From NCBI GenBank assembly GCA_001487125.1, contig LN913013.1, positions 1,963,110 to 2,027,109 of the forward strand: DNA of 64,000 nt, in the 5' to 3' direction. Both the position numbers and the translations under genes were made by a program. The notes under the pieces were generated by a model. The model did no database searches. It was given only the letters and a program-made list of their open reading frames with translations, and was not told where the DNA came from. Below, one piece after another: positions 45,469-55,103 of this stretch (the first letter of the stretch is position 1; every line of letters begins with the position of its first letter). The DNA is from Gabonibacter massiliensis (GTDB lineage: Bacteria > Bacteroidota > Bacteroidia > Bacteroidales > Marinifilaceae).

Positions 45469-46068
45469 ATGAAGAATGTCGCTTTTCTTGTGTCTTTATT
45501 GGCACATCCCGTTGTAATCCCTTTGTATGCCTTGTTTATTATCTTCCATTCGGGAACTATTTTTTCTTTTATTCCTTTGCAGACTCAATATACGGCCTAT
45601 TTGCTAACGATTACCGGTCCTGTTTTTCTTCCTCTGGCGTGTTTGCCTTTGTTAAAATATTTGCGATTAATAGATAGCTATGCCATGTGGAACAAGCAGG
45701 AACGTATTTTCCCGATTCTGATAACGATCGTCTGTTTTTTTGTCGTTGTCTATTTGCTTCGGGAGTTCCCTTATGCCCATATCGTACGTCAGTTTTACCT
45801 GCTTATCATCATTTTATTGTCCGGTTTCCTGTTTGTCACGATCTGTTGGAAAATGAGTATACATATGATGGCGATAGGGGCTCTATGCGGTTTCGTTTTT
45901 ATCTTGGGAACAAAATATTTTGGGGATGTAATGTATACGCTATCCTTCCTGATCCTGTTATCTGGAGTTCTCGGTAGTTGCAGGCTGTATTTGAAATGTC
46001 ATACACCCGCCCAAGTGTACTTCGGATTTTTATACGGAGCTACCTTTATCGTTGTCGTGCTTTATTAA
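45469..46068 (+). CDS. PAP2-like integral membrane protein
   Basis: 199 aa from ATG 45469 (GTG 45460 is a less likely start). About six hydrophobic segments. The C-terminal CRLYLKCHTPAQVYFGFLYG resembles the third PAP2 phosphatase motif (SRxYLxxHxPxDV), and WKMSIHMMAIGAL resembles a degenerate second motif; the first K-x6-RP motif is not evident. It may be a degraded or divergent member without phosphatase activity. It overlaps the convergent SPOR gene by 4 bp. Confidence 0.6.
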   Translation: MKNVAFLVSLLAHPVVIPLYALFIIFHSGTIFSFIPLQTQYTAYLLTITGPVFLPLACLPLLKYLRLIDSYAMWNKQERIFPILITIVCFFVVVYLLREFPYAHIVRQFYLLIIILLSGFLFVTICWKMSIHMMAIGALCGFVFILGTKYFGDVMYTLSFLILLSGVLGSCRLYLKCHTPAQVYFGFLYGATFIVVVLY

Positions 46069-46526
46069 TACCGGATCACCCAAAGATCATCCCGGTCGAG
46101 ACGTTTTTTCCAATCATTTGTTTTACGAATAGCCTCTTCTTTATCTCTATACCGGGCGACACTCACGCGGAAGCGATTATTTTTGGTAATAATCCGTGAT
46201 TCCGTGTATCCTTGTTCTACCAGACGATTCAATCTTTTTTCGGCGGATGATAGTTCTGGATAACTGGCTACGATAACGTAATAGCTTTCCGTAGGAGAAG
46301 TGACAATGCGATCTTTTTGCGATGGGCTTTCCGTTTGTAAGGGTTCGGTTTTTTGCTCTTGCCGTATGGCCGTCGTGTCCTCTTTCGGCGTAACTATACT
46401 GTCTTTTAAAACGGCAGTCAGATCTCTCGTGACACTTGCCGTCGTCAATTTTTTGGAGTCTAATTTATTATGCTGGCAATGACCGAATAGAAAGAGTATT
46501 GCCAGAAATAATAAGATTTTCATCAT
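46065..46526 (-). CDS. SPOR-domain lipoprotein I
   Basis: 153 aa. Lipoprotein signal (LAILFLFGHC), a Ser/Thr/Gln-rich linker and a C-terminal SPOR domain (about 80-153; YYVIVASYPELSSAEKRLNRLVEQGY). SPOR domains bind denuded septal peptidoglycan. It lies 10 nt after a second SPOR lipoprotein gene on the same strand. Confidence 0.85.
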   Translation of the reverse strand: MMKILLFLAILFLFGHCQHNKLDSKKLTTASVTRDLTAVLKDSIVTPKEDTTAIRQEQKTEPLQTESPSQKDRIVTSPTESYYVIVASYPELSSAEKRLNRLVEQGYTESRIITKNNRFRVSVARYRDKEEAIRKTNDWKKRLDRDDLWVIRY

Positions 46527-46536
46527 TCTTCTTTAC

Positions 46537-46944
46537 TTATTTGGCGTGGTACAACCAGGTTTTTTGCTTACTGGCCTCTTTTTGTATATTCTTCAAGGCT
46601 ACGAGCGCATCCGTTTTTTGAGCATACCCCTCGTAAACGACTAAATAGAGATTCTCAAAATAGTTCAGTACTTCCGCTTCGGAGAAACCTTCTTTTTGGA
46701 GTCTTTGACACAGTTTATCCGCGTTGCTTTTATATTCAAAACATCCAGCAACCAGGAAGTAGTTTTTTTTCTCTTTTACTACCGGTTTTACATCTTTCGT
46801 TTTTTCTGCCTCTACCTTGGGCGGAGTCGTGTTTTCCGTTTTAACGACTTGTACGGGAGTCTCTTTTTTCGGAGCTTGTTTTTCTTTGCAAGCTGAAAAG
46901 AAAACAAATATTAAAGCGGTTGTAAAAATTAAAACAGTTTTCAT
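46537..46944 (-). CDS. SPOR-domain lipoprotein II
   Basis: 135 aa. Lipoprotein signal (ALIFVFFSAC), a lysine/proline-rich linker and a C-terminal SPOR domain (about 62-133; YFLVAGCFEYKSNADKLCQRLQKEGF). Upstream member of a tandem pair, probably a duplication; both likely localise to the division site. Confidence 0.85.
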   Translation of the reverse strand: MKTVLIFTTALIFVFFSACKEKQAPKKETPVQVVKTENTTPPKVEAEKTKDVKPVVKEKKNYFLVAGCFEYKSNADKLCQRLQKEGFSEAEVLNYFENLYLVVYEGYAQKTDALVALKNIQKEASKQKTWLYHAK

Positions 46945-46979
46945 GATCGTCTTTTTTTATAAGTTAGCCAAGATGAACA

Positions 46980-46987
46980 CAAAAATA
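46980..46987 (-). promoter_or_regulatory. Putative -7 box for the SPOR pair
   Basis: Minus-strand TATTTTTG, exact consensus, 35 nt before the ATG. Confidence 0.5.
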
Positions 46988-47009
46988 TTGTAAATAAAAC
47001 AAATTCCTC

Positions 47010-47017
47010 TATTTTTG
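47010..47017 (+). promoter_or_regulatory. Putative -7 box for the cyclophilin gene
   Basis: TATTTTTG, exact consensus, with ATTG at 46987-46990 (19-nt spacer) as a near -33 element. Leader of about 34 nt. Confidence 0.5.
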
Positions 47018-47055
47018 TCGATGAAATTATTCGTTTTAATTTTAAAATCAGGTTT

Positions 47056-47859
47056 ATGAATAAATTTTTTTTATTGATACTCTTATTCTGCAGCGGTATC
47101 TCTTGTAGTAATCAGAAAGAACAAATAGTGAGTATGTCTACGACGATGGGAGATATAAAAGTTAAGTTATATAACGAGACGCCTAAGCATCGGGATAATT
47201 TTTTGAAGTTAGTGAAGGAACAATTTTATGATAGCGTTTTATTTCATCGTGTTATTCAAAATTTTATGATACAGGCTGGAGACCCGGAATCGAAAACAGC
47301 GGCATCGGGAACTTTATTGGGAGAAGGTGATAACGGGTACACCATCGATGCGGAGTTTCAACCTCGTTACTTTCATAAAAGAGGTGTACTTGCGGCAGCC
47401 CGGGAGGGAGATGAGGTGAATCCTCAGCGAAAGTCCAGCGGCTCGCATTTCTATATGGTGCAGGGTGTCGTTTATTCGCCGGAGAAGCTGGATAACACGG
47501 TGAAGCGGATTAATGAACGCCGGAAGATCGCTTTGTATAACCGTATCAAATCGGGTTATGAAGCCGAATATGCTCGCTTGCAAAAAGCCGAAGATCAGGA
47601 GGGAATGGATCGGTTGACGGAAGAGATAGCTCATGCCTGTGACAGCCTTTTTGTTCAAGAAGAGTTGGTGTTAACTCCGGAGCAGAAAAAGATTTATACG
47701 ACGGTGGGAGGAACTCCTCATTTGGATGGTCAATATACCGTATTCGGGGAGATAGTCGAAGGGATGGAGGTTATGGATAAAATAGCAGCCGTACGAACCG
47801 ATGCCAACGATCGTCCTTTGGAAAACGTCGTAATCCTGCACATGGAAATTATTAAATGA
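47056..47859 (+). CDS. Cyclophilin-type peptidyl-prolyl isomerase lipoprotein
   Basis: 267 aa. Lipoprotein signal (LILLFCSGISC). Cyclophilin blocks FHRVIQNFMIQAGDP, SSGSHFYMVQG and LDGQYTVFGEIVEGMEVMDKI are present. Between the last two is an insertion of about 80 residues, largely helical and charged (YSPEKLDNTVKRINERRK onward), absent from minimal cyclophilins. It accelerates proline isomerisation in the periplasm or on the membrane surface. Separated from convergent mutS by a hairpin. Confidence 0.9.
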   Translation: MNKFFLLILLFCSGISCSNQKEQIVSMSTTMGDIKVKLYNETPKHRDNFLKLVKEQFYDSVLFHRVIQNFMIQAGDPESKTAASGTLLGEGDNGYTIDAEFQPRYFHKRGVLAAAREGDEVNPQRKSSGSHFYMVQGVVYSPEKLDNTVKRINERRKIALYNRIKSGYEAEYARLQKAEDQEGMDRLTEEIAHACDSLFVQEELVLTPEQKKIYTTVGGTPHLDGQYTVFGEIVEGMEVMDKIAAVRTDANDRPLENVVILHMEIIK

Positions 47860-47860
47860 C

Positions 47861-47898
47861 CGTTTGAATTGACGATTGGCCTCTGCAATCGTCAATTT
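47861..47898. terminator. Hairpin between the cyclophilin gene and mutS
   Basis: Perfect 12-bp stem, arms 47867-47878 and 47886-47897, 7-nt loop, with ACCGTTT/AAACGGT outer ends that could extend it. The cores are spaced 8 nt apart in each arm (47866/47874 and 47887/47895), matching the other octamer elements. Convergent genes imply use in both directions. Confidence 0.65.
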
Positions 47899-47913
47899 GT
47901 AACTTAAACGGTT

Positions 47914-50529
47914 TTAGATTCCGGTGATCTTTTTAATCTCGTTTAGCTTATTCAAAGCCTCGAGTGGGGTTAGACTGTTGATGTCCAACCCGGCGATTTC
48001 GTCTCTAATTTGGAGAAGAACGGGATCTTCCAATTGGAAAAAGCTGAGTTGGACCCCTTCCCTTTCATTGGCAATCCGACTCACGTTTTTTTGTAAGGTC
48101 CCGCTTTTGTTCTTGTCGTTTTCCAGCTGTTTCAGAATCTCAGAAGCCCGTAATATGACGGATTGCGGCAATCCTGCCATTTTAGCGACTTGGATTCCGA
48201 AAGAGTGATTTGAACCTCCTTTTACCAATTTACGCAAAAAGACAATTTTATTATTCACTTCCTTTACCGAAACATTGTAGTTTTTGATTTTCGGGAACGA
48301 ACGTTCCATTTCGTTCAATTCGTGATAATGGGTGGCAAACAGAGTCTTCGTACGGTATTTGACATGCTCGTGTAAAAATTCCACGATGGCCCAGGCAATG
48401 GAGATTCCGTCGTAAGTAGAGGTCCCTCTTCCCAACTCGTCGAACAAAACGAGGCTCCGATCGGATATATTGTTTAATATATTGGCGGCTTCGTTCATTT
48501 CTACCATGAAAGTAGATTCTCCCAAGGAGATGTTGTCTGAGGCCCCGACTCTTGTGAAAACCTTATCGACATACCCGATTGATGCGGAGGTTGCCGGAAC
48601 GAAACAACCGGCTTGTGCCATAATGACGATAAGTGCTGTCTGACGTAATAAAGCCGATTTTCCGGCCATGTTAGGTCCCGTGATAATAATGATTTGTTGT
48701 TTTTCGTTATCTAAAAACAAATCGTTGTGGATATAGCTTTCTCCGGGAGGAAGCTGCTTTTCGATGACCGGATGACGCCCGGCTTTTATATCGATGGAAT
48801 AGGATTCATTGATTTCAGGACGGTGGTATTGGTTCGTGATGGATACGTTAGAAAACGAAATTAAAGCATCGATCCGGGAAATGATATGGGCATTAGTTTG
48901 TATGGCTTTGATATAGGATGAGGCAACGAGTAACAATTCGTTGTAAATCGTACTCTCCAACTCCTGAATACGATCTTCTGCTCCTAAGATCTTTTCTTCA
49001 TACTCCTTTAATTCGGGTGTGATGTAGCGTTCTGCATTCACTAATGTCTGCTTCCTGATCCAGGTATCGGGGGCTTTACTGTTGTGAGTTTTAGTCACCT
49101 CGATGTAATAGCCGTATACATTATTAAAACCTATTTTTAATGAAGGGATACCGGTTTTTTCTATTTCCCGTTGTTGCATTTGAAGCAGGAGTTCTTTTCC
49201 ATGGGAGGAGATTTCTCTCAACTCGTCTAACTCCGCGTTAACCCCGGGGGCAATGACATTTCCTTTGTTCAGCTGAGCGGGTGCTTCTTCCTGTATTTGT
49301 TGCGCTATCTTTTGATGAAGAGCCTCGCATTCGTTTAATTGCTCGATCCATTGGGTTAATTGGGGATTGTTGATGTTCCGGCAATGTTTTTTTAGCGGAA
49401 TCAACGTTTGCAAAGCTACTTTCAATTGTACCATCTCTCGCGGCGAGATCCGGCATACGGCAATTTTAGAAGCTAACCGTTCCAGATCCCCGATGATCCG
49501 TAATAGTTGTTCCAGCTCGAGACGTTCGGTTTCGTGTTGAATGAAACTTTCTACGATATCCAACCGTTGGTTGATCTCTTCCGGAGATTTCAACGGCATG
49601 CAAATCCAACGGCGAAGCATCCGACTGCCCATGGGAGTAATTGTTCTGTCAATAATATCGGTTAACGAACAACCTCCTTCGTGGAGCGATTCCAATATTT
49701 CCAGGTTTCGTAGCGTGAAGCGGTCTAATAATACACAAGTGGATTCATCGATTCGTCCAATAGAGGTGATATGCCCTACCAGCTCGTGCTTGGTCATGTC
49801 TAAATAATAGAGAATGGCCCCGGAAGCGGCGATACCGCATTCTAACTTATCAATTCCAAAACCTTTCAGAGAAGAGACGTCGAAATGTTTCTTCAGCCGA
49901 TCTTCCGAAGAGTCCGGTTCGAAAAACCAGGCTTCTACCGGGTAAGTATAGTATTTATTTCCGAAAAGTTCATGGAATAAGGCTTCAGAGCCTTTAGGAT
50001 ATAACACCTCCTTGGGTTGAAAACTATTCAATAATTTGTCTACCGTGGAAGGAGTTCCTTCCGTCGTTAAAAATTCGCCCGTGGAAAGATCCAATAACGA
50101 GATTCCGGCTTTGCTTTTGGTAAAATAGACGGAGGCCAGAAATACGTTATTTTTATTGTCAATGGTATTTTCGTTGTACGAAACACCGGGAGTTACTAAT
50201 TCTATGACTCCCCGTTTGACTAACTTCTTGGTTTTCTTAGGATCTTCCAATTGTTCACAGATGGCTACTCTCTGACCGGCACGGACTAATTTAGGAAGAT
50301 AGGTATCTATGGCATGATAGGGGAAACCGGCGAGCTCTACGTCTCCGGGAGAGCCGTGAGATCGCTTTGTGAGGGTAATCCCTAAAATCTTTGAGGTAGT
50401 GATGGCATCTTCCCCGAAGGTCTCATAGAAATCTCCCATTCTGTAAAGAAGTAGTGCATCAGGATATTGAGCCTTAGCTGCATAGTATTGTTGCATCAAA
50501 GGTGTTTGTATTTCTGATTTTGTAGCCAT
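47914..50529 (-). CDS. mutS: DNA mismatch repair protein MutS
   Basis: 871 aa. N-terminal mismatch-recognition domain with the Phe-x-Glu stacking motif in [16 protein letters not shown], core and clamp domains, C-terminal ABC ATPase: Walker [14 protein letters not shown], Walker B/D-loop [15 protein letters not shown]. Scans DNA for mismatches with MutL. Shares a divergent region with deoC. Confidence 0.97.
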   Translation of the reverse strand: MATKSEIQTPLMQQYYAAKAQYPDALLLYRMGDFYETFGEDAITTSKILGITLTKRSHGSPGDVELAGFPYHAIDTYLPKLVRAGQRVAICEQLEDPKKTKKLVKRGVIELVTPGVSYNENTIDNKNNVFLASVYFTKSKAGISLLDLSTGEFLTTEGTPSTVDKLLNSFQPKEVLYPKGSEALFHELFGNKYYTYPVEAWFFEPDSSEDRLKKHFDVSSLKGFGIDKLECGIAASGAILYYLDMTKHELVGHITSIGRIDESTCVLLDRFTLRNLEILESLHEGGCSLTDIIDRTITPMGSRMLRRWICMPLKSPEEINQRLDIVESFIQHETERLELEQLLRIIGDLERLASKIAVCRISPREMVQLKVALQTLIPLKKHCRNINNPQLTQWIEQLNECEALHQKIAQQIQEEAPAQLNKGNVIAPGVNAELDELREISSHGKELLLQMQQREIEKTGIPSLKIGFNNVYGYYIEVTKTHNSKAPDTWIRKQTLVNAERYITPELKEYEEKILGAEDRIQELESTIYNELLLVASSYIKAIQTNAHIISRIDALISFSNVSITNQYHRPEINESYSIDIKAGRHPVIEKQLPPGESYIHNDLFLDNEKQQIIIITGPNMAGKSALLRQTALIVIMAQAGCFVPATSASIGYVDKVFTRVGASDNISLGESTFMVEMNEAANILNNISDRSLVLFDELGRGTSTYDGISIAWAIVEFLHEHVKYRTKTLFATHYHELNEMERSFPKIKNYNVSVKEVNNKIVFLRKLVKGGSNHSFGIQVAKMAGLPQSVILRASEILKQLENDKNKSGTLQKNVSRIANEREGVQLSFFQLEDPVLLQIRDEIAGLDINSLTPLEALNKLNEIKKITGI

Positions 50530-50576
50530 TTAGTTTTGCTTATGAATTTATAGATCGTGCGAGTGTTTACGCATCC

Positions 50577-50584
50577 CAAAAATA
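50577..50584 (-). promoter_or_regulatory. Putative -7 box for mutS
   Basis: Minus-strand TATTTTTG, exact consensus, 47 nt before the ATG. Confidence 0.5.
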
Positions 50585-50628
50585 AATATTTTGCATGATA
50601 TTTGTTTAAAAATCTCAGAAGTATTATG

Positions 50629-50636
50629 TAATTTTG
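50629..50636 (+). promoter_or_regulatory. Putative -7 box for deoC
   Basis: TAATTTTG, exact consensus. It implies a leader of about 110 nt before deoC, longer than most here; no clear riboswitch is recognised in it. Confidence 0.45.
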
Positions 50637-50756
50637 TCGAACTGAAAACAAGCAAGCATAAGTTTGTTAATAAAAATTAGGGAAGAATAAACTTGACACG
50701 AGGAAATTGCGTATAGATATTTCCAGTTGCTTTATGGAGAAATAAATTGAATGTTT

Positions 50757-51617
50757 ATGGAAAATATATCGGGAATATTAGCTACTTATAATTTTTCGAA
50801 TTTAGAAGATCGGATAGAGTTCGAGTTGGATGGAGTTATCGAGAAAGAGATTGCTTTGGCCTACTGTCCGGAGAACTTCGAGCTATGTATAACCTGTATG
50901 GATTATACGACATTGAAGGTGACAGATACGGATAGGTCCGTGACGGAATTTGTTGCGGAACTGCTTAAGAAAATCAAGAAGAATGCCTTGCCTGAGGTCG
51001 CTTCGGTATGTGTATTCCCGAAATATGCTTCGATTGTAAAAAACGGATTGAGTGAAACATCCATTAAAACGACTGTCGTGGGAGCTTGTTTTCCCTCTTC
51101 TCAATCTTTTATGGAAGTAAAAATTGCAGAATGTAAAGCGGCCATTGCCGCCGGGGCGGATGAAATCGATGTGGTTATCTCCGTGGGGGATATCCTGGAG
51201 AGAAATTACGAGAGGGTATACGAGGAGCTTGCAGCTATCCGGGAAGCTTGTAAAGGCGTTTTATTGAAAGTGATATTGGAAACCGGGGAGCTGAAGGATA
51301 TCGAGAGCATATTTAATGCCGCGTTGATCAGTGCATACGCGGGAGCGGATTTTGTGAAAACATCCACGGGAAAAGTGCCTGTGAATGCTACTCCCGAATC
51401 TGTTTATGTGATGTGTGAAGCCGTCCGTCAGTATCATGCCCAAACGGGTAAAATGGTGGGAATAAAAGTGGCAGGAGGTGTTTCCAAAGTACAAAATGCC
51501 ATTCGTTACCTAACCATTGTCAACCATGTTTTGGGAAAAGAATGGGTGACTCCTCGCTATTTTCGAATCGGGACATCCCAGTTAATGGATGATATCTTGA
51601 AAGAGATGAAGAAATAA
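50757..51617 (+). CDS. deoC: Deoxyribose-phosphate aldolase
   Basis: 286 aa from the second Met (MENISGILATY). Class I aldolase TIM barrel: VCVFPKYASIVKNGL, GADEIDVVISVG, LLKVILETGEL, and the Schiff-base lysine in DFVKTSTGK. Cleaves 2-deoxyribose 5-phosphate to acetaldehyde and glyceraldehyde 3-phosphate in deoxynucleoside breakdown. The first Met at 50751 is an alternative start. Single gene with its own terminator. Confidence 0.93.
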   Translation: MENISGILATYNFSNLEDRIEFELDGVIEKEIALAYCPENFELCITCMDYTTLKVTDTDRSVTEFVAELLKKIKKNALPEVASVCVFPKYASIVKNGLSETSIKTTVVGACFPSSQSFMEVKIAECKAAIAAGADEIDVVISVGDILERNYERVYEELAAIREACKGVLLKVILETGELKDIESIFNAALISAYAGADFVKTSTGKVPVNATPESVYVMCEAVRQYHAQTGKMVGIKVAGGVSKVQNAIRYLTIVNHVLGKEWVTPRYFRIGTSQLMDDILKEMKK

Positions 51618-51623
51618 TGAAAG

Positions 51624-51645
51624 ACCGGCATAAGCCGGTTTTTTT
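51624..51645 (+). terminator. Intrinsic terminator after deoC
   Basis: ACCGGC (51624-51629) and GCCGGT (51634-51639) with an ATAA loop and a seven-T run. Confidence 0.92.
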
Positions 51646-51698
51646 ATTAAAAATCCGTTAGGGATAACGGTTGTTGAGATAAGGGACCACGAATATAT

Positions 51699-54065
51699 TT
51701 ATCTGTGTTTCTCCCTTTCGTCTTCTTCATCGAAAATTTGAATGACCGGTTCTTTAAAAGTCTTGTTTGTCGTATGCTTATCCAAGGTTAACAAAAGCGA
51801 GGGTAATATAATGAGGTTGGAAAGCATCGCTGCCAATAGGGTAATGGAAACGAGGATGCCTAAAGCAACGGTTCCGCCGAAGTCCGACAAAGCAAAGATT
51901 CCGAAACCGAAGAAAAGGATAATGGCGTTATAAATCATGCTTTGCCCTGTCTCTTTCAACGCCAGAACGGCAGACGACCGAATACTCCAGTTTGTCCCTT
52001 GTAACTCTTGCCTGTATTTTGCTAAATAGTGAATGGTCCCGTCGACTGAAATACCAAAAGCGATACTGAATACTAATATGGTCGATGCTTTGATCGGGAT
52101 TCCACAGTATCCCATAATGGCGGCTGTAATAATTTGCGGGATGAGGTTTGGCAGGAGGGCAACGATAACCATGCGTTTACTCCGGAACATCCATGCCATG
52201 AAAATGGCGATAAGGATAATGGCTAATAGCAGGGACGTGAATAGATTGGTGACTAAATACTGGGTCCCTTTAAAAAAGATGATACTTGATCCGGTTACCT
52301 TTACAACATTTCGGTCTCCGGGGAAATATTTTCCAATGATCCCGTATAATTTATTCTCTTTTTCCTGCATTTTTTTGGTACCGATATCCTTTATACGGTA
52401 GCTCATCCGGACATTTCTTAGGGTGGAGTCAACAAATGAATTTGCTTTTCCCCCGATACTTCCTGCGGATTGGGAAGCGTATTTTAAAATAAAATTTTTC
52501 GTTTGATTGCTCGGCAATTTGTAATAGGTCGGTTTCCCGTTATAAAAAGCCTGATTGGCAAATTTAATCACCTCAACGATGGAAATGGGTTTTGAAATGT
52601 CTTCGTCTTGGGAGAGTTCTTGGGCTAATAAATCTAATTTCTCCAAGTTGGATAACTTGATGACTTGATTCGGTTTTTTGAAATCAATCGTGATTTCCAA
52701 AGGCATTAAACCGTCGAAATTATCCTCGAAAAACATGAGATCCTGTCGGATCGGGTCGCTCTCTTTCAGATCGTCAACCATGTACCCTGTAGATTTCATC
52801 AAAGAGATACCGATAAACCCTAAAACGACTACAATGGAAGCAGTAATATAAACTTTATTCCGGTGATTAATAATAATTTCAATAACCTTATTTAAAGTGT
52901 CGTTTACAAATTTATTATGTAGATGCTTGATTTGCTTGCTGTCCGGAGACGGAAGAAAGCTAAATACGCAGGGAATCATGATTAGGCAAACCAAATAGAC
53001 AAAGCTGATACCGATGAAAGCGGTGATACCGAATTCAACGAGAATCTGACTGGAGGTAACGATAAATGTGGCAAAACCGGCAGCTGTAGTCAGGTTGCTA
53101 AGGAAAGAGGCGTTTCCTATCTTTTGAATCATTCTCTGTAAAGCCTTGATCTTGTTCCCGTGGCGATCGTATTCGGCGTGAAATTTATTAATCATGAAGA
53201 CCATGTTGGGAATACAGATCACGATTAATAATGGGGGTAACATAGCTGTTAAAAGCGTGATTTTAATTCCGAGCATAGCCATGACACCTACGGTCCAGCA
53301 AACGCATGTAAGAACGATTAATAAACAAAACCCGATGATTCGGAAAGAGCGGAAGAAGAGGTAAAGGATAAAAGTCGAGATCAGCAGGGAGAGAATAATG
53401 AACATATACATCTCTCCCTTGATATTTTCGGCATTTACGACCCGAATGTAGGGTAAGCCGGAATAATGCATTTTAAGCTCGTGTTTGGCAGAAAATGCTT
53501 CCGTGATTTTTAAGATATCCTTGACCAGTCCTACGCGTGCCGGAGAGTTCATGACATCAGCCGAAACGGAAACCATCATGCCGTAAATCGCTTTTTTCTT
53601 GTTAAAAAGTGTTCCGTCGTAAAAAGGGAGATTCTCCACGATTTGAGACAAACTATCGGCTTCCCGCTGGTTTTTGATGTGATGTGGAAATATGGGTTTT
53701 ATGTCGAATCTGCGATTGGCCGTATCTTTACAGAGATTGAAAGAGTGAGTGATGTCCACTAAGGCGATAACTCCGCGTAAAGTTTTTAAGCTATCGCACA
53801 TTTGTATCCAATCGTTGAGTTTGTTCACTTCGTAAAAGGAGGTGTCCTGAATGGCAAATACCATGACATTCCCCTCTTGACCGAATTTTTCATGGAAATC
53901 GATGTAATCGAGAAAAGCACTGTCTGTTGATGGGAGAAGATTGGCGTATTCATATGACATTTCGACCTTTCTGATTTGAGAGGCCAGAAAGAGGGTAATA
54001 ATCGAAATGGCAATAATAAAACCTATCCGGTTTCTAAGAAGAATTCCGGCAATCTTAATCCACAT
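51699..54065 (-). CDS. MMPL/RND-superfamily exporter
   Basis: 788 aa. Twelve predicted membrane helices in the RND pattern (one, large periplasmic loop, five, then repeated), with duplicated halves of about 390 residues; the second starts near NKVIEIIINHRNKVYITAS. Central helices carry GISFVYLVCLIMIPC and GISVDGTIHYLAKYR (Asp relay). Belongs to the group of predicted exporters rather than tripartite drug pumps; no membrane-fusion or outer-membrane partner lies alongside. Substrate unknown, possibly a lipid. Confidence 0.85.
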   Translation of the reverse strand: MWIKIAGILLRNRIGFIIAISIITLFLASQIRKVEMSYEYANLLPSTDSAFLDYIDFHEKFGQEGNVMVFAIQDTSFYEVNKLNDWIQMCDSLKTLRGVIALVDITHSFNLCKDTANRRFDIKPIFPHHIKNQREADSLSQIVENLPFYDGTLFNKKKAIYGMMVSVSADVMNSPARVGLVKDILKITEAFSAKHELKMHYSGLPYIRVVNAENIKGEMYMFIILSLLISTFILYLFFRSFRIIGFCLLIVLTCVCWTVGVMAMLGIKITLLTAMLPPLLIVICIPNMVFMINKFHAEYDRHGNKIKALQRMIQKIGNASFLSNLTTAAGFATFIVTSSQILVEFGITAFIGISFVYLVCLIMIPCVFSFLPSPDSKQIKHLHNKFVNDTLNKVIEIIINHRNKVYITASIVVVLGFIGISLMKSTGYMVDDLKESDPIRQDLMFFEDNFDGLMPLEITIDFKKPNQVIKLSNLEKLDLLAQELSQDEDISKPISIVEVIKFANQAFYNGKPTYYKLPSNQTKNFILKYASQSAGSIGGKANSFVDSTLRNVRMSYRIKDIGTKKMQEKENKLYGIIGKYFPGDRNVVKVTGSSIIFFKGTQYLVTNLFTSLLLAIILIAIFMAWMFRSKRMVIVALLPNLIPQIITAAIMGYCGIPIKASTILVFSIAFGISVDGTIHYLAKYRQELQGTNWSIRSSAVLALKETGQSMIYNAIILFFGFGIFALSDFGGTVALGILVSITLLAAMLSNLIILPSLLLTLDKHTTNKTFKEPVIQIFDEEDEREKHR

Positions 54066-54094
54066 ATTTCACATGTTAATTTTATATATTGTCG

Positions 54095-54102
54095 CAAAAG
54101 TA
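54095..54102 (-). promoter_or_regulatory. Putative -7 box for the MMPL exporter
   Basis: Minus-strand TACTTTTG, exact consensus, 29 nt before the ATG; allows transcription independent of the MazG-like gene upstream. Confidence 0.5.
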
Positions 54103-54114
54103 GGATAAATGCAT

Positions 54115-54444
54115 TTAATCTTTAAACAGTTTCGGATTTTTTTTATGTCGATTCACATCTCTTGCTGTTTTTTTTGCAAAATTATTACTTATGGCGGAAT
54201 TTAAATCTACCCCCGTTTGATTGGCTAAACATACTAAAACCCAGAGAACGTCGGCCATTTCATCGGCTAAATTATCTTTTTCTCCTTCTTTGAAAGATTG
54301 GTCCCCGTATTTCCTGGCCATGACTCTTGCCAATTCTCCTACTTCTTCTGTCAGAATGGCCATATTGGTGAGTTCTCCAAAATATTTTACCCCGTAAGTT
54401 TTGATCCAGGCATCAACAGCCGTTTGTAATTCTGTCAAGTCCAT
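54115..54444 (-). CDS. MazG-like nucleotide pyrophosphohydrolase
   Basis: 109 aa, single-domain. Catalytic acidic residues in TEEVGELARVMARKYGD (E-E-x-x-E) and DEMADVLWVLVCLANQ (D-E-x-x-D). Hydrolyses nucleoside triphosphates to monophosphates, a house-cleaning role. Gap of 110 bp to dtd upstream (54445-54554) without features. Confidence 0.87.
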   Translation of the reverse strand: MDLTELQTAVDAWIKTYGVKYFGELTNMAILTEEVGELARVMARKYGDQSFKEGEKDNLADEMADVLWVLVCLANQTGVDLNSAISNNFAKKTARDVNRHKKNPKLFKD

Positions 54445-54554
54445 ACTATAATAATTTAAAATTCGTCGTCGTCCTTTTGTTGCTCTTAAAAAGCCATGTT
54501 ATTCATTCGTTGTAATCTCCTGTTGGAGTAATCAGCGTTTAAGGATCGGCTATT

Positions 54555-55007
54555 TTATAACTTGTTCTTACTGTCCATGAGGATGGTTACCGGTCCGTCG
54601 TTGAGGAGTTCTACTTCCATTTCTGCACCGAATTGCCCGGTTTTAATCTCATTTTTAATCTCTTTTTGCAATGTGGAGACAAATTGTTCGTAAAGGGGAA
54701 TTGAAATGGAAGGTGGTGCCGCATCGATATAGGAAGGGCGATTCCCTTTTTTGGTACGGGCCATTAAGGTGAATTGACTCACGGCTAAAATCTCTCCTCC
54801 GGTTTCTAATATGGATTTATTCATTACTCCGTTTTCGTCGTCGAAGATGCGGAGATGGATGATTTTTGATACTAACCAATTGATATCCTCTTCCGAGTCG
54901 TCCGATTGTATCCCGACAAGTACCAACATGCCTTTATTTATGCTTGAAAAGAGGTGTCGGTTTATAGTGACGCTGGCGCGGGAAACTCGTTGAATGACTA
55001 CTTTCAT
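54555..55007 (-). CDS. dtd: D-aminoacyl-tRNA deacylase
   Basis: 150 aa. N terminus MKVVIQRVSRASVT, the SQFTL active-site motif and the C-terminal NDGPVTILMDS motif (GxPVT loop). Removes D-amino acids from mischarged tRNA. Probably co-transcribed with the downstream MazG-like gene. Confidence 0.95.
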   Translation of the reverse strand: MKVVIQRVSRASVTINRHLFSSINKGMLVLVGIQSDDSEEDINWLVSKIIHLRIFDDENGVMNKSILETGGEILAVSQFTLMARTKKGNRPSYIDAAPPSISIPLYEQFVSTLQKEIKNEIKTGQFGAEMEVELLNDGPVTILMDSKNKL

Positions 55008-55050
55008 GATGAATAAGGTTTAAAATCACGCAAGGGATTTGTTATAAAAA

Positions 55051-55080
55051 CTAAAAGTCGGAGTTTCCTCCAACTTTTAG
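55051..55080 (-). terminator. Intrinsic terminator after the PLP aminotransferase gene
   Basis: Arms 55051-55063 and 55068-55080 form a 13-bp stem with one G-U in the minus-strand RNA and a GAAA loop, followed by TTTTTAT. Confidence 0.85.
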
Positions 55081-55103
55081 CTTAAAGTTCATCGTGTATC
55101 GTT

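Noticed and set aside
50693-50717. TTGACA followed by TATAGA, resembling an enteric sigma-70 promoter before deoC
   Set aside because: The spacer is only 13 nt and Bacteroidota use TAnnTTTG; an exact such box lies at 50629-50636.
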